This document shows, piece after piece, positions 44,678 through 59,173 of a DNA stretch of 64,000 nucleotides. The position numbers were made by a program, and so were the translations under genes. This stretch comes from Siphonodentalium dalli. Its lineage: Eukaryota > Mollusca > Scaphopoda > Gadilida > Siphonodentaliidae. The DNA is taken from NCBI GenBank assembly GCA_032622095.1, contig CP136069.1, forward strand, positions 1,490,001 to 1,554,000. The letters are read 5' to 3'. The notes under the pieces are model-generated. The model searched no databases, was not told the origin of the DNA, and was given only the letters and a program-made list of their open reading frames with translations. Numbering within the stretch: the first letter of the stretch is position 1; each line of letters begins with the position of its first letter.

Positions 44678-47600
44678 TACTTGACACTTTTGTAATCACT
44701 ATTACTCGAAAAGTACAAGAAGTAGGACACCAAAACTTGGTAAGTAGGTTGGGGTACATGAGTTCTAACCATATGGCCCATAACGATTTTGTCCGCGCTT
44801 TCACCGAGGAGTTATCTCCCTTTATTTGAAAAAATGTCATTTTATTATCTCGGAAATTATTAGAAGCAGAGCATCGAAAATTAGACCGTATGCACATCTC
44901 GATATGCACTACTGCCCACGGGCATAAAAACTTGTGTCCGCGCTTTCCCTGAAGAGTTACCGCCCATAGTTGGCAAACCTCTATTTTATTGTACTCTGTT
45001 GTCCTCCCGTATCATTCCAGATAACTGTATTTGGTTTTTGTAGTCGTGTTGACCGTTGTCAGCTTAGTCCAAGGAAGAAAAATTGACAGGGTTGGACATA
45101 TATTTTTACAATAGGATGGGGGTGCCAAATTAAAAAAAAAATTCATTACGAATCTCGTCTATTTCTGTGTATGGCTTGACTGTGTAAAGCTGATCAAATA
45201 CCGCGAAAAAAATTTGAAATCTGAGTAGAAATACCAGAGTTGTGGGCCCTCAAATTTTTTTTTTGGGAGACAATCGGGTTGTCGCCCTATCTTCTTTAAA
45301 ACGGACAATCATTGCAAATAGTGACACACTTCTAAGTATCCAGACTATCTAGTGCTCGGTGTGAGCCAAATTTGGCCAGTGTCGGTTCAGTATTGTGATT
45401 CTGGGGAGGGGTGGTTTATGGTTCAATATTTTATTTAGTCTCCGAATCAGATGAAACTTGGAATATAACATCTACCCTACAAACTTATCACGACGCTGAA
45501 AACAGATCTCAGATCCGTTGGAAAATGGCGGAGATTTGGACCCTCAAAGTTTGAACTTGGGGCCCATATGCTTTCCAATAACCGAAATGTTTTTCGTCTC
45601 CGATTCAGATGAAATGCATTCCATACAATATATGTGAGCAGCAGATCACAAAACTGAAAACAATTTTTAAATCCATTGGAAAATAACGGAGTTACGGGTC
45701 TTCAAAATTCGCATTTTGAGCCTGGGTTGACAATTTCCCAATCCCGTCACCCAATTTCGAGGCAGGGGTGGGGTCACTTGCAATCACTTAAGATCAACAT
45801 AAACATGGTAAGGACGTGATATAATCATCCTACTTCCTATTTTCCGTCCCTAAACTACGATGTTTTCAGCTCAAGATTCGCCCTATTATTATACTTCCAT
45901 GGTGTAACCAAGGAAGTATATTGTTTTTCTACTGAGGTCGTTTTCCGTTTATTTCGAAATACTCAGAAACTGATTGCAGTAGGAACGCGAAATCTCTAGC
46001 GAATGTAGGCATCGAAGGTTTACTAAATATAATGGTATCAGGATTTCCACCCAATGTTTCTTGGCGGAGTTATGGCCCTTTTGCGATTATTTTTCATTGT
46101 TATTATTATTATTATACTTGACACTTTTGTAATCACTATTACTCGAAAAGTACAAGAAGTAGGACACCAAAACTTGGTAAGTAGGTTGGGGTACATGAGT
46201 TCTAACCATATGGCCCATAACGATTTTGTCCGCGCTTTCACCGAGGAGTTATCTCCCTTTATTTGAAAAAATGTCATTTTATTATCTCGGAAATTATTAG
46301 AAGCAGAGCATCGAAAATTAGACCGTATGCACATCTCGATATGCACTACTGCCCACGGGCATAAAAACTTGTGTCCGCGCTTTCCCTGAAGAGTTACCGC
46401 CCATAGTTGGCAAACCTCTATTTTATTGTACTCTGTTGTCCTCCCGTATCATTCCAGATAACTGTATTTGGTTTTTGTAGTCGTGTTGACCGTTGTCAGC
46501 TTAGTCCAAGGAAGAAAAATTGACAGGGTTGGACATATATTTTTACAATAGGATGGGGGTGCCAAATTAAAAAAAAAATTCATTACGAATCTCGTCTATT
46601 TCTGTGTATGGCTTGACTGTGTAAAGCTGATCAAATACCGCGAAAAAAAATTGAAATCTGAGTAGAAATACCAGAGTTGTGGGCCCTCAAATTTTTTTTT
46701 TGGGAGACAATCGGGTTGTCGCCCTATCTTCTTTAAAACGGACAATCATTGCAAATAGTGACACACTTCTAAGTATCCAGACTATCTAGTGCTCGGTGTG
46801 AGCCAAATTTGGCCAGTGTCGGTTCAGTATTGTGATTCTGGGGAGGGGTGGTTTATGGTTCAATATTTTATTTAGTCTCCGAATCAGATGAAACTTGGAA
46901 TATAACATCTACCCTACAAACTTATCACGACGCTGAAAACAGATCTCAGATCCGTTGGAAAATGGCGGAGATTTGGACCCTCAAAGTTTGAACTTGGGGC
47001 CCATATGCTTTCCAATAACCGAAATGTTTTTCGTCTCCGATTCAGATGAAATGCATTCCATACAATATATGTGAGCAGCAGATCACAAAACTGAAAACAA
47101 TTTTTAAATCCATTGGAAAATAACGGAGTTACGGGTCTTCAAAATTCGCATTTTGAGCCTGGGTTGACAATTTCCCAATCCCGTCACCCAATTTCGAGGC
47201 AGGGGTGGGGTCACTTGCAATCACTTAAGATCAACATAAACATGGTAAGGACGTGATATAATCATCCTACTTCCTATTTTCCGTCCCTAAACTACGATGT
47301 TTTCAGCTCAAGATTCGCCCTATTATTATACTTCCATGGTGTAACCAAGGAAGTATATTGTTTTTCTACTGAGGTCGTTTTCCGTTTATTTCGAAATACT
47401 CAGAAACTGATTGCAGTAGGAACGCGAAATCTCTAGCGAATGTAGGCATCGAAGGTTTACTAAATATAATGGTATCAGGATTTCCACCCAATGTTTCTTG
47501 GCGGAGTTATGGCCTTTTTGCGATTATTTTTCATTGTTATTATTATTATTATACTTGACACTTTTGTAATCACTATTACTCGAAAAGTACAAGAAGTAGG

Positions 47601-50600
47601 ACACCAAAACTTGGTAAGTAGGTTGGGGTACATGAGTTCTAACCATATGGCCCATAACGATTTTGTCCGCGCTTTCACCGAGGAGTTATCTCCCTTTATT
47701 TGAAAAAATGTCATTTTATTATCTCGGAAATTATTAGAAGCAGAGCATCGAAAATTAGACCGTATGCACATCTCGATATGCACTACTGCCCACGGGCATA
47801 AAAACTTGTGTCCGCGCTTTCCCTGAAGAGTTACCGCCCATAGTTGGCAAACCTCTATTTTATTGTACTCTGTTGTCCTCCCGTATCATTCCAGATAACT
47901 GTATTTGGTTTTTGTAGTCGTGTTGACCGTTGTCAGCTTAGTCCAAGGAAGAAAAATTGACAGGGTTGGACATATATTTTTACAATAGGATGGGGGTGCC
48001 AAATTAAAAAAAAAAATTCATTACGAATCTCGTCTATTTCTGTGTATGGCTTGACTGTGTAAAGCTGATCAAATACCGCGAAAAAAATTTGAAATCTGAG
48101 TAGAAATACCAGAGTTGTGGGCCCTCAAATTTTTTTTTTGGGAGACAATCGGGTTGTCGCCCTATCTTCTTTAAAACGGACAATCATTGCAAATAGTGAC
48201 ACACTTCTAAGTATCCAGACTATCTAGTGCTCGGTGTGAGCCAAATTTGGCCAGTGTCGGTTCAGTATTGTGATTCTGGGGAGGGGTGGTTTATGGTTCA
48301 ATATTTTATTTAGTCTCCGAATCAGATGAAACTTGGAATATAACATCTACCCTACAAACTTATCACGACGCTGAAAACAGATCTCAGATCCGTTAGAAAA
48401 TGGCGGAGATTTGGACCCTCAAAGTTTGAACTTGGGGCCCATATGCTTTCCAATAACCGAAATGTTTTTCGTCTCCGATTCAGATGAAATGCATTCCATA
48501 CAATATATGTGAGCAGCAGATCACAAAACTGAAAACAATTTTTAAATCCATTTGAAAATAACGGAGTTACGGGTCTTCAAAATTCGCATTTTGAGCCTGG
48601 GTTGACAATTTCCCAATCCCGTCACCCAATTTCGAGGCAGGGGTGGGGTCACTTGCAATTACTTAAGATCAACATAAACATGGTAAGGACGTGATATAAT
48701 CATCCTACTTCCTATTTTCCGTCCCTAAACTACGATGTTTTCAGCTCAAGATTCGCCCTATTATTATACTTCCATGGTGTAACCAAGGAAGTATATTGTT
48801 TTTCTACTGAGGTCGTTTTCCGTTTATTTCGAAATACTCAGAAACTGATTGCAGTAGGAACGCGAAATCTCTAGCGAATGTAGGCATCGAAGGTTTACTA
48901 AATATAATGGTATCAGGATTTCCACCCAATGTTTCTTGGCGGAGTTATGGCCCTTTTGCGATTATTTTTCATTGTTATTATTATTATTATACTTGACACT
49001 TTTGTAATCACTATTACTCGAAAAGTACAAGAAGTAGGACACCAAAACTTGGTAAGTAGGTTGGGGTACATGAGTTCTAACCATATGGCCCATAACAATT
49101 TTGTCCGCGCTTTCACCGAGGAGTTATCTCCCTTTATTTGAAAAAATGTCATTTTATTATCTCGGAAATTATTAGAAGCAGAGCATCGAAAATTAGACCG
49201 TATGCACATCTCGATATGCACTACTGCCCACGGGCATAAAAACTTGTGTCCGCGCTTTCCCTGAAGAGTTACCGCCCATAGTTGGCAAACCTCTATTTTA
49301 TTGTACTCTGTTGTCCTCCCGTATCATTCCAGATAACTGTATTTGGTTTTTGTAGTCGTGTTGACCGTTGTCAGCTTAGTCCAAGGAAGAAAAATTGACA
49401 GGGTTGGACATACATTTTTACAATAGGATGGGGGTGCCAAATTAAAAAAAAAAATTCATTACGAATCTCGTCTATTTCTGTGTATGGCTTGACTGTGTAA
49501 AGCTGATCAAATACCGCGAAAAAAAATTGAAATCTGAGTAGAAATACCAGAGTTGTGGGCCCTCAAATTTTTTTTTTGGGAGACAATCGGGTTGTCGCCC
49601 TATCTTCTTTAAAACGGACAATCAGTGCAAATAGTGACACACTTCTAAGTATCCAGACTATCTAGTGCTCGGTGTGAGCCAAATTTGGCCAGTGTCGGTT
49701 CAGTATTGTGATTCTGGGGAGGGGTGGTTTATGGTTCAATATTTTATTTAGTCTCCGAATCAGATGAAACTTGGAATATAACATCTACCCTACAAACTTA
49801 TCACGACGCTGAAAACTGATCTCAGATCCGTTGGAAAATGGCGGAGATTTGGACCCTCAAAGTTTGAACTTGGGGCCCATATGCTTTCCAATAACCGAAA
49901 TGTTTTTCGTCTCCGATTCAGATGAAATGCATTCCATACAATATATGTGAGTAGCAGATCACAAAACTGAAAACAATTTTTAAATCCATTGGAAAATAAC
50001 GGAGTTACGGGTCTTCAAAATTCGCATTTTGAGCCTGGGTTGACAATTTCCCAATCCCGTCACCCAATTTCGAGGCAGGGGTGGGGTCACTTGCAATCAC
50101 TTAAGATCAACATAAACATGGTAAGGACGTGATATAATCATCCTACTTCCTATTTTCCGTCCCTAAACTACGATGTTTTCAGCTCAAGATTCGCCCTATT
50201 ATTATACTTCCATGGTGTAACCAAGGAAGTATATTGTTTTTCTACTGAGGTCGTTTTCCGTTTATTTCGAAATACTCAGAAACTGATTGCAGTAGGAACG
50301 CGAAATCTCTAGCGAATGTAGGCATCGAAGGTTTACTAAATATAATGGTATCAGGATTTCCACCCAATGTTTCTTGGCGGAGTTATGGCCCTTTTGCGAT
50401 TATTTTTCATTGTTATTATTATTATTATACTTGACACTTTTGTAATCACTATTACTCGAAAAGTACAAGAAGTAGGACACCAAAACTTGGTAAGTAGGTT
50501 GGGGTACATGAGTTCTAACCATATGGCCCATAACGATTTTGTCCGCGCTTTCACCGAGGAGTTATCTCCCTTTATTTGAAAAAATGTCATTTTATTATCT

Positions 50601-53600
50601 CGGAAATTATTAGAAGCAGAGCATCGAAAATTAGACCGTATGCACATCTCGATATGCACTACTGCCCACGGGCATAAAAACTTGTGTCCGCGCTTTCCCT
50701 GAAGAGTTACCGCCCATAGTTGGCAAACCTCTATTTTATTGTACTCTGTTGTCCTCCCGTATCATTCCAGATAACTGTATTTGGTTTTTGTAGTCGTGTT
50801 GACCGTTGTCAGCTTAGTCCAAGGAAGAAAAATTGACAGGGTTGGACATATATTTTTACAATAGGATGGGGGTGCCAAATTAAAAAAAAAAATTCATTAC
50901 GAATCTCGTCTATTTCTGTGTATGGCTTGACTGTGTAAAGCTGATCAAATACCGCGAAAAAAATTGAAATCTGAGTAGAAATACCAGAGTTGTGGGCCCT
51001 CAAATTTTTTTTTTGGGAGACAATCGGGTTGTCGCCCTATCTTCTTTAAAACGGACAATCATTGCAAATAGTGACACACTTCTAAGTATCCAGACTATCT
51101 AGTGCTCGGTGTGAGCCAAATTTGGCCAGTGTCGGTTCAGTATTGTGATTCTGGGGAGGGGTGGTTTATGGTTCAATATTTTATTTAGTCTCCGAATCAG
51201 ATGAAACTTGGAATATAACATCTACCCTACAAACTTATCACGACGCTGAAAACAGATCTCAGATCCGTTGGAAAATGGCGGAGATTTGGACCCTCAAAGT
51301 TTGAACTTGGGGCCCATATGCTTTCCAATAACCGAAATGTTTTTCGTCTCCGATTCAGATGAAATGCATTCCATACAATATATGTGAGCAGCAGATCACA
51401 AAACTGAAAACAATTTTTAAATCCATTGGAAAATAACGGAGTTACGGGTCTTCAAAATTCGCATTTTGAGCCTGGGTTGACAATTTCCCAATCCCGTCAC
51501 CCAATTTCGAGGCAGGGGTGGGGTCACTTGCAATCACTTAAGATCAACATAAACATGGTAAGGACGTGATATAATCATCCTACTTCCTATTTTCCGTCCC
51601 TAAACTACGATGTTTTCAGCTCAAGATTCGCCCTATTATTATACTTCCATGGTGTAACCAAGGAAGTATATTGTTTTTCTACTGAGGTCGTTTTCCGTTT
51701 ATTTCGAAATACTCAGAAACTGATTGCAGTAGGAACGCGAAATCTCTAGCGAATGTAGGCATCGAAGGTTTACTAAATATAATGGTATCAGGATTTCCAC
51801 CCAATGTTTCTTGGCGGAGTTATGGCCCTTTTGCGATTATTTTTCATTGTTATTATTATTATTATACTTGACACTTTTGTAATCACTATTACTCGAAAAG
51901 TACAAGAAGTAGGACACCAAAACTTGGTAAGTAGGTTGAGGTACATGAGTTCTAACCATATGGCCCATAACGATTTTGTCCGCGCTTTCACCGAGGAGTT
52001 ATCTCCCTTTATTTGAAAAAATGTCATTTTATTATCTCGGAAATTATTAGAAGCAGAGCATCGAAAATTAGACCGTATGCACATCTCGATATGCACTACT
52101 GCCCACGGGCATAAAAACTTGTGTCCGCGCTTTCCCTGAAGAGTTACCGCCCATAGTTGGCAAACCTCTATTTTATTGTACTCTGTTGTCCTCCCGTATC
52201 ATTCCAGATAACTGTATTTGGTTTTTGTAGTCGTGTTGACCGTTGTCAGCTTAGTCCAAGGAAGAAAAATTGACAGGGTTGGACATATATTTTTACAATA
52301 GGATGGGGGTGCCAAATTAAAAAAAAAATTCATTACGAATCTCGTCTATTTCTGTGTATGGCTTGACTGTGTAAAGCTGATCAAATACCGCGAAAAAAAT
52401 TGAAATCTGAGTAGAAATACCAGAGTTGTGGGCCCTCAAATTTTTTTTTTGGGAGACAATCGGGTTGTCGCCCTATCTTCTTTAAAACGGACAATCATTG
52501 CAAATAGTGACACACTTCTAAGTATCCAGACTATCTAGTGCTCGGTGTGAGCCAAATTTGGCCAGTGTCGGTTCAGTATTGTGATTCTGGGGAGGGGTGG
52601 TTTATGGTTCAATATTTTATTTAGTCTCCGAATCAGATGAAACTTGGAATATAACATCTACCCTACAAACTTATCACGACGCTGAAAACAGATCTCAGAT
52701 CCGTTGGAAAATGGCGGAGATTTGGACCCTCAAAGTTTGAACTTGGGGCCCATATGCTTTCCAATAACCGAAATGTTTTTCGTCTCCGATTCAGATGAAA
52801 TGCATTCCATACAATATATGTGAGCAGCAGATCACAAAACTGAAAACAATTTTTAAATCCATTGGAAAATAACGGAGTTACGGGTCTTCAAAATTCGCAT
52901 TTTGAGCCTGGGTTGACAATTTCCCAATCCCGTCACCCAATTTCGAGGCAGGGGTGGGGTCACTTGCAATCACTTAAGATCAACATAAACATGGTAAGGA
53001 CGTGATATAATCATCCTACTTCCTATTTTCCGTCCCTAAACTACGATGTTTTCAGCTCAAGATTCGCCCTATTATTATACTTCCATGGTGTAACCAAGGA
53101 AGTATATTGTTTTTCTACTGAGGTCGTTTTCCGTTTATTTCGAAATACTCAGAAACTGATTGCAGTAGGAACGCGAAATCTCTAGCGAATGTAGGCATCG
53201 AAGGTTTACTAAATATAATGGTATCAGGATTTCCACCCAATGTTTCTTGGCGGAGTTATGGCCCTTTTGCGATTATTTTTCATTGTTATTATTATTATTA
53301 TACTTGACACTTTTGTAATCACTATTACTCGAAAAGTACAAGAAGTAGGACACCAAAACTTGGTAAGTAGGTTGGGGTACATGAGTTCTAACCATATGGC
53401 CCATAACGATTTTGTCCGCACTTTCACCGAGGAGTTATCTCCCTTTATTTGAAAAAATGTCATTTTATTATCTCGGAAATTATTAGAAGCAGAGCATCGA
53501 AAATTAGACCGTATGCACATCTCGATATGCACTACTGCCCACGGGCATAAAAACTTGTGTCCGCGCTTTCCCTGAAGAGTTACCGCCCATAGTTGGCAAA

Positions 53601-56600
53601 CCTCTATTTTATTGTACTCTGTTGTCCTCCCGTATCATTCCAGATAACTGTATTTGGTTTTTGTAGTCGTGTTGACCGTTGTCAGCTTAGTCCAAGGAAG
53701 AAAAATTGACAGGGTTGGACATATATTTTTACAATAGGATGGGGGTGCCAAATTAAAAAAAAAAATTCATTACGAATCTCGTCTATTTCTGTGTATGGCT
53801 TGACTGTGTAAAGCTGATCAAATACCGCGAAAAAAAATTGAAATCTGAGTAGAAATACCAGAGTTGTGGGCCCTCAAATTTTTTTTTTGGGAGACAATCG
53901 GGTTGTCGCCCTATCTTCTTTAAAACGGACAATCATTGCAAATAGTGACACACTTCTAAGTATCCAGACTATCTAGTGCTCGGTGTGAGCCAAATTTGGC
54001 CAGTGTCGGTTCAGTATTGTGATTCTGGGGAGGGGTGGTTTATGGTTCAATATTTTATTTAGTCTCCGAATCAGATGAAACTTGGAATATAACATCTACC
54101 CTACAAACTTATCACGACGCTGAAAACAGATCTCAGATCCGTTGGAAAATGGCGGAGATTTGGACCCTCAAAGTTTGAACTTGGGGCCCATATGCTTTCC
54201 AATAACCGAAATGTTTTTCGTCTCCGATTCAGATGAAATGCATTCCATACAATATATGTGAGCAGCAGATCACAAAACTGAAAACAATTTTTAAATCCAT
54301 TGGAAAATAACGGAGTTACGGGTCTTCAAAATTCGCATTTTGAGCCTGGGTTGACAATTTCCCAATCCCGTCACCCAATTTCGAGGCAGGGGTGGGGTCA
54401 CTTGCAATCACTTAAGATCAACATAAACATGGTAAGGACGTGATATAATCATCCTACTTCCTATTTTCCGTCCCTAAACTACGATGTTTTCAGCTCAAGA
54501 TTCGCCCTATTATTATACTTCCATGGTGTAACCAAGGAAGTATATTGTTTTTCTACTGAGGTCGTTTTCCGTTTATTTCGAAATACTCAGAAACTGATTG
54601 CAGTAGGAACGCGAAATCTCTAGCGAATGTAGGCATCGAAGGTTTACTAAATATAATGGTATCAGGATTTCCACCCAATGTTTCTTGGCGGAGTTATGGC
54701 CCTTTTGCGATTATTTTTCATTGTTATTATTATTATTATACTTGACACTTTTGTAATCACTATTACTCGAAAAGTACAAGAAGTAGGACACCAAAACTTG
54801 GTAAGTAGGTTGGGGTACATGAGTTCTAACCATATGGCCCATAACGATTTTGTCCGCGCTTTCACCGAGGAGTTATCTCCCTTTATTTGAAAAAATGTCA
54901 TTTTATTATCTCGGAAATTATTAGAAGCAGAGCATCGAAAATTAGACCGTATGCACATCTCGATATGCACTACTGCCCACGGGCATAAAAACTTGTGTCC
55001 GCGCTTTCCCTGAAGAGTTACCGCCCATAGTTGGCAAACCTCTATTTTATTGTACTCTGTTGTCCTCCCGTATCATTCCAGATAACTGTATTTGGTTTTT
55101 GTAGTCGTGTTGACCGTTGTCAGCTTAGTCCAAGGAAGAAAAATTGACAGGGTTGGACATATATTTTTACAATAGGATGGGGGTGCCAAATTAAAAAAAA
55201 AATTCATTACGAATCTCGTCTATTTCTGTGTATGGCTTGACTGTGTAAAGCTGATCAAATACCGCGAAAAAAAATTGAAATCTGAGTAGAAATACCAGAG
55301 TTGTGGGCCCTCAAATTTTTTTTTTGGGAGACAATCGGGTTGTCGCCCTATCTTCTTTAAAACGGACAATCATTGCAAATAGTGACACACTTCTAAGTAT
55401 CCAGACTATCTAGTGCTCGGTGTGAGCCAAATTTGGCCAGTGTCGGTTCAGTATTGTGATTCTGGGGAGGGGTGGTTTATGGTTCAATATTTTATTTAGT
55501 CTCCGAATCAGATGAAACTTGGAATATAACATCTACCCTACAAACTTATCACGACGCTGAAAACAGATCTCAGATCCGTTGGAAAATGGCGGAGATTTGG
55601 ACCCTCAAAGTTTGAACTTGGGGCCCATATGCTTTCCAATAACCGAAATGTTTTTCGTCTCCGATTCAGATGAAATGCATTCCATACAATATATGTGAGC
55701 AGCAGATCACAAAACTGAAAACAATTTTTAAATCCATTGGAAAATAACGGAGTTACGGGTCTTCAAAATTCGCATTTTGAGCCTGGGTTGACAATTTCCC
55801 AATCCCGTCACCCAATTTCGAGGCAGGGGTGGGGTCACTTGCAATCACTTAAGATCAACATAAACATGGTAAGGACGTGATATAATCATCCTACTTCCTA
55901 TTTTCCGTCCCTAAACTACGATGTTTTCAGCTCAAGATTCGCCCTATTATTATACTTCCATGGTGTAACCAAGGAAGTATATTGTTTTTCTACTGAGGTC
56001 GTTTTCCGTTTATTTCGAAATACTCAGAAACTGATTGCAGTAGGAACGCGAAATCTCTAGCGAATGTAGGCATCGAAGGTTTACTAAATATAATGGTATC
56101 AGGATTTCCACCCAATGTTTCTTGGCGGAGTTATGGCCCTTTTGCGATTATTTTTCATTGTTATTATTATTATTATACTTGACACTTTTGTAATCACTAT
56201 TACTCGAAAAGTACAAGAAGTAGGACACCAAAACTTGGTAAGTAGGTTGGGGTACATGAGTTCTAACCATATGGCCCATAACGATTTTGTCCGCGCTTTC
56301 ACCGAGGAGTTATCTCCCTTTATTTGAAAAAATGTCATTTTATTATCTCGGAAATTATTAGAAGCAGAGCATCGAAAATTAGACCGTATGCACATCTCGA
56401 TATGCACTACTGCCCACGGGCATAAAAACTTGTGTCCGCGCTTTCCCTGAAGAGTTACCGCCCATAGTTGGCAAACCTCTATTTTATTGTACTCTGTTGT
56501 CCTCCCGTATCATTCCAGATAACTGTATTTGGTTTTTGTAGTCGTGTTGACCGTTGTCAGCTTAGTCCAAGGAAGAAAAATTGACAGGGTTGGACATATA

Positions 56601-57992
56601 TTTTTACAATAGGATGGGGGTGCCAAATTAAAAAAAAAAATTCATTACGAATCTCGTCTATTTCTGTGTATGGCTTGACTGTGTAAAGCTGATCAAATAC
56701 CGCGAAAAAAAATTGAAATCTGAGTAGAAATACCAGAGTTGTGGGCCCTCAAATTTTTTTTTTGGGAGACAATCGGGTTGTCGCCCTATCTTCTTTAAAA
56801 CGGACAATCATTGCAAATAGTGACACACTTCTAAGTATCCAGACTATCTAGTGCTCGGTGTGAGCCAAATTTGGCCAGTGTCGGTTCAGTATTGTGATTC
56901 TGGGGAGGGGTGGTTTATGGTTCAATATTTTATTTAGTCTCCGAATCAGATGAAACTTGGAATATAACATCTACCCTACAAACTTATCACGACGCTGAAA
57001 ACAGATCTCAGATCCGTTGGAAAATGGCGGAGATTTGGACCCTCAAAGTTTGAACTTGGGGCCCATATGCTTTCCAATAACCGAAATGTTTTTCGTCTCC
57101 GATTCAGATGAAATGCATTCCATACAATATATGTGAGCAGCAGATCACAAAACTGAAAACAATTTTTAAATCCATTGGAAAATAACGGAGTTACGGGTCT
57201 TCAAAATTCGCATTTTGAGCCTGGGTTGACAATTTCCCAATCCCGTCACCCAATTTCGAGGCAGGGGTGGGGTCACTTGCAATCACTTAAGATCAACATA
57301 AACATGGTAAGGACGTGATATAATCATCCTACTTCCTATTTTCCGTCCCTAAACTACGATGTTTTCAGCTCAAGATTCGCCCTATTATTATACTTCCATG
57401 GTGTAACCAAGGAAGTATATTGTTTTTCTACTGAGGTCGTTTTCCGTTTATTTCGAAATACTCAGAAACTGATTGCAGTAGGAACGCGAAATCTCTAGCG
57501 AATGTAGGCATCGAAGGTTTACTAAATATAATGGTATCAGGATTTCCACCCAATGTTTCTTGGCGGAGTTATGGCCCTTTTGCGATTATTTTTCATTGTT
57601 ATTATTATTATTATACTTGACACTTTTGTAATCACTATTACTCGAAAAGTACAAGAAGTAGGACACCAAAACTTGGTAAGTAGGTTGGGGTACATGAGTT
57701 CTAACCATATGGCCCATAACGATTTTGTCCGCGCTTTCACCGAGGAGTTATCTCCCTTTATTTGAAAAAATGTCATTTTATTATCTCGGAAATTATTAGA
57801 AGCAGAGCATCGAAAATTAGACCGTATGCACATCTCGATATGCACTACTGCCCACGGGCATAAAAACTTGTGTCCGCGCTTTCCCTGAAGAGTTACCGCC
57901 CATAGTTGGCAAACCTCTATTTTATTGTACTCTGTTGTCCTCCCGTATCATTCCAGATAACTGTATTTGGTTTTTGTAGTCGTGTTGACCGT
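44678..57992 (+). repeat. Macrosatellite array B: nine 1,437-bp units plus a partial
   Basis: C modules start at 44678, 46115, 47552, 48990, 50428, 51865, 53301, 54739, 56176 and 57614 (periods 1,436-1,438). The first ~400 bp of C and the H module are shared with A. After ACATATATTTTTACA the sequence changes to ATAGGATGGGGGTGCCAAAT and a shorter body with one sub-repeat fewer. Units carry private substitutions (47515, 49097, 51939, 53420), which argues against pure assembly duplication. The tenth unit is cut at 57992 (GTGTTGACCGTT) where unrelated order resumes. Confidence 0.95.
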
Positions 57993-58106
57993 TACAGGCC
58001 CTCAAAGTTTGCAAGTGTCGGTCCAGTATTGTGGGTCAGGGGAGGGGTGGTCTGCGGTACCAATTTTTAATTCTTCTCCGAATCATATGAAATTTGGGAT
58101 ATAACA
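57993..58106 (+). repeat. Macrosatellite fragment at array B border
   Basis: Starts with GGCCCTCAAAGTTTGCAAGT and contains the GGGGAGGGGTGGTC and CTCCGAATCATATGAAATTT strings of C modules, but joined directly to the middle of a B unit. It marks an internal deletion or recombination joint. Confidence 0.8.
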
Positions 58107-58879
58107 GAAATATGTCTATCCAAATGTAATTCGCGAACTATGAACGAATGTTGTACAAGCTCACATCTCATTCCCCAAACTATCCGTTACTTATTCATAA
58201 AAGTCATATTATGCTACACGCGAAACGGAGATAACTTTTGGGAAATCCAGAGTCCAAAACGGATCCAAATCGACCTGTCCCAGAAAAGTCGTTCATTTTG
58301 TTTTCACTTTTTGAAAAAGGCTCCAATATTTCAACCAAAACTTTTGGACTTAGAACATTATTTTTTTCTCAGTCAAGTGAAAAGAGCTCTTCAAAATAAT
58401 TCCGCTTATATATATAATATATATTATCTATATATACGCCAAAAATTTGTCACTCCCCTCTCTCCTTCCTCCTTCCTCCGGCTACCCCATCCTCCGTGGG
58501 ATGGAACCTACCTCGAATACACCCGTCATGCCGCGGGCCAGTCTCATTCCTCTACCAGAGAACTGATAGAACGCCCGTCGAATTCCAACAATCATTTCCA
58601 GAGTGCTATATTGGTATGAGTTCATATCGGAGCCGTTATAAAGCAAATAACTTGGATTTTAATATAAACCCACCTATTCGTAAATTGTGTAGCCCATGGT
58701 GTGTGGTAAATTATCATTTTATCGTGTATAGTGTGTCATGAGCTATCTGCGTGCGTGCATTTCACTTTTGTATTTTCTTTCGCATCTTCAACGCACTGCA
58801 TATCATATACAACCAAACAAAATACAAACATTACATTAATTTGATCACACAAGACTTCGTTATATGGTGTATATTTCTA
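58107..58879. other. Unique spacer right of array B
   Basis: Contains an open frame (58140-58619) of biased composition and a (TATA)n run near 58408-58434, with a pyrimidine-rich TCTCTCCTTCCTCCTTCCTC tract at about 58459. No recognisable protein or exon structure. Confidence 0.4.
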
Positions 58880-59110
58880 CTAACGTAATGACGACGTATA
58901 GCCAATTATTCCATTTGCGATAACGATAAACACATAGAAACATGCAAACATCATCAGTTTCGTAAGATCAATTTGTATATTGTTATAAACCGTAGTATAC
59001 TGCTGATAGACATTCAATTCTTTCCGTGAGTATATGTCTGCCGAATTGGAAATGACTCCTTTTATACTTTCGCAAACTAAAACACCACTGACAGTTTCGT
59101 ACTCCGTCAT
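58880..59110 (-). CDS. Candidate small membrane-protein exon, unknown
   Basis: A minus-strand frame of 76 codons starts ATGACGGAGTACG (59110). Codon use is balanced, unlike the low-complexity frames nearby. The peptide begins MTEYETVSGVLVCESIKG. It has a Tyr/Gln-rich middle (YQQYTTVYNNIQIDL) and a hydrophobic segment MMFACFYVFIVIANGIIGY near the C-terminus, which could span a membrane. GTTAGT overlaps its last codons and could be a splice donor, making this a first exon rather than a whole gene. No family is recognised, and chance cannot be excluded. Confidence 0.3.
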   Translation of the reverse strand: MTEYETVSGVLVCESIKGVISNSADIYSRKELNVYQQYTTVYNNIQIDLTKLMMFACFYVFIVIANGIIGYTSSLR

Positions 59111-59173
59111 TTAAGTCTTGTCAAAAAAGCAAACGTGAAACATCCGCTCATTATTCCTACCATAAAGGAATCT

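Noticed and set aside
44556-57845. Ile-rich 70-residue plus-strand and 102-residue minus-strand frames in every B unit
   Set aside because: The Ile runs come from (ATT)n and the rest overlaps on both strands of a satellite; no sign of selection on codons.
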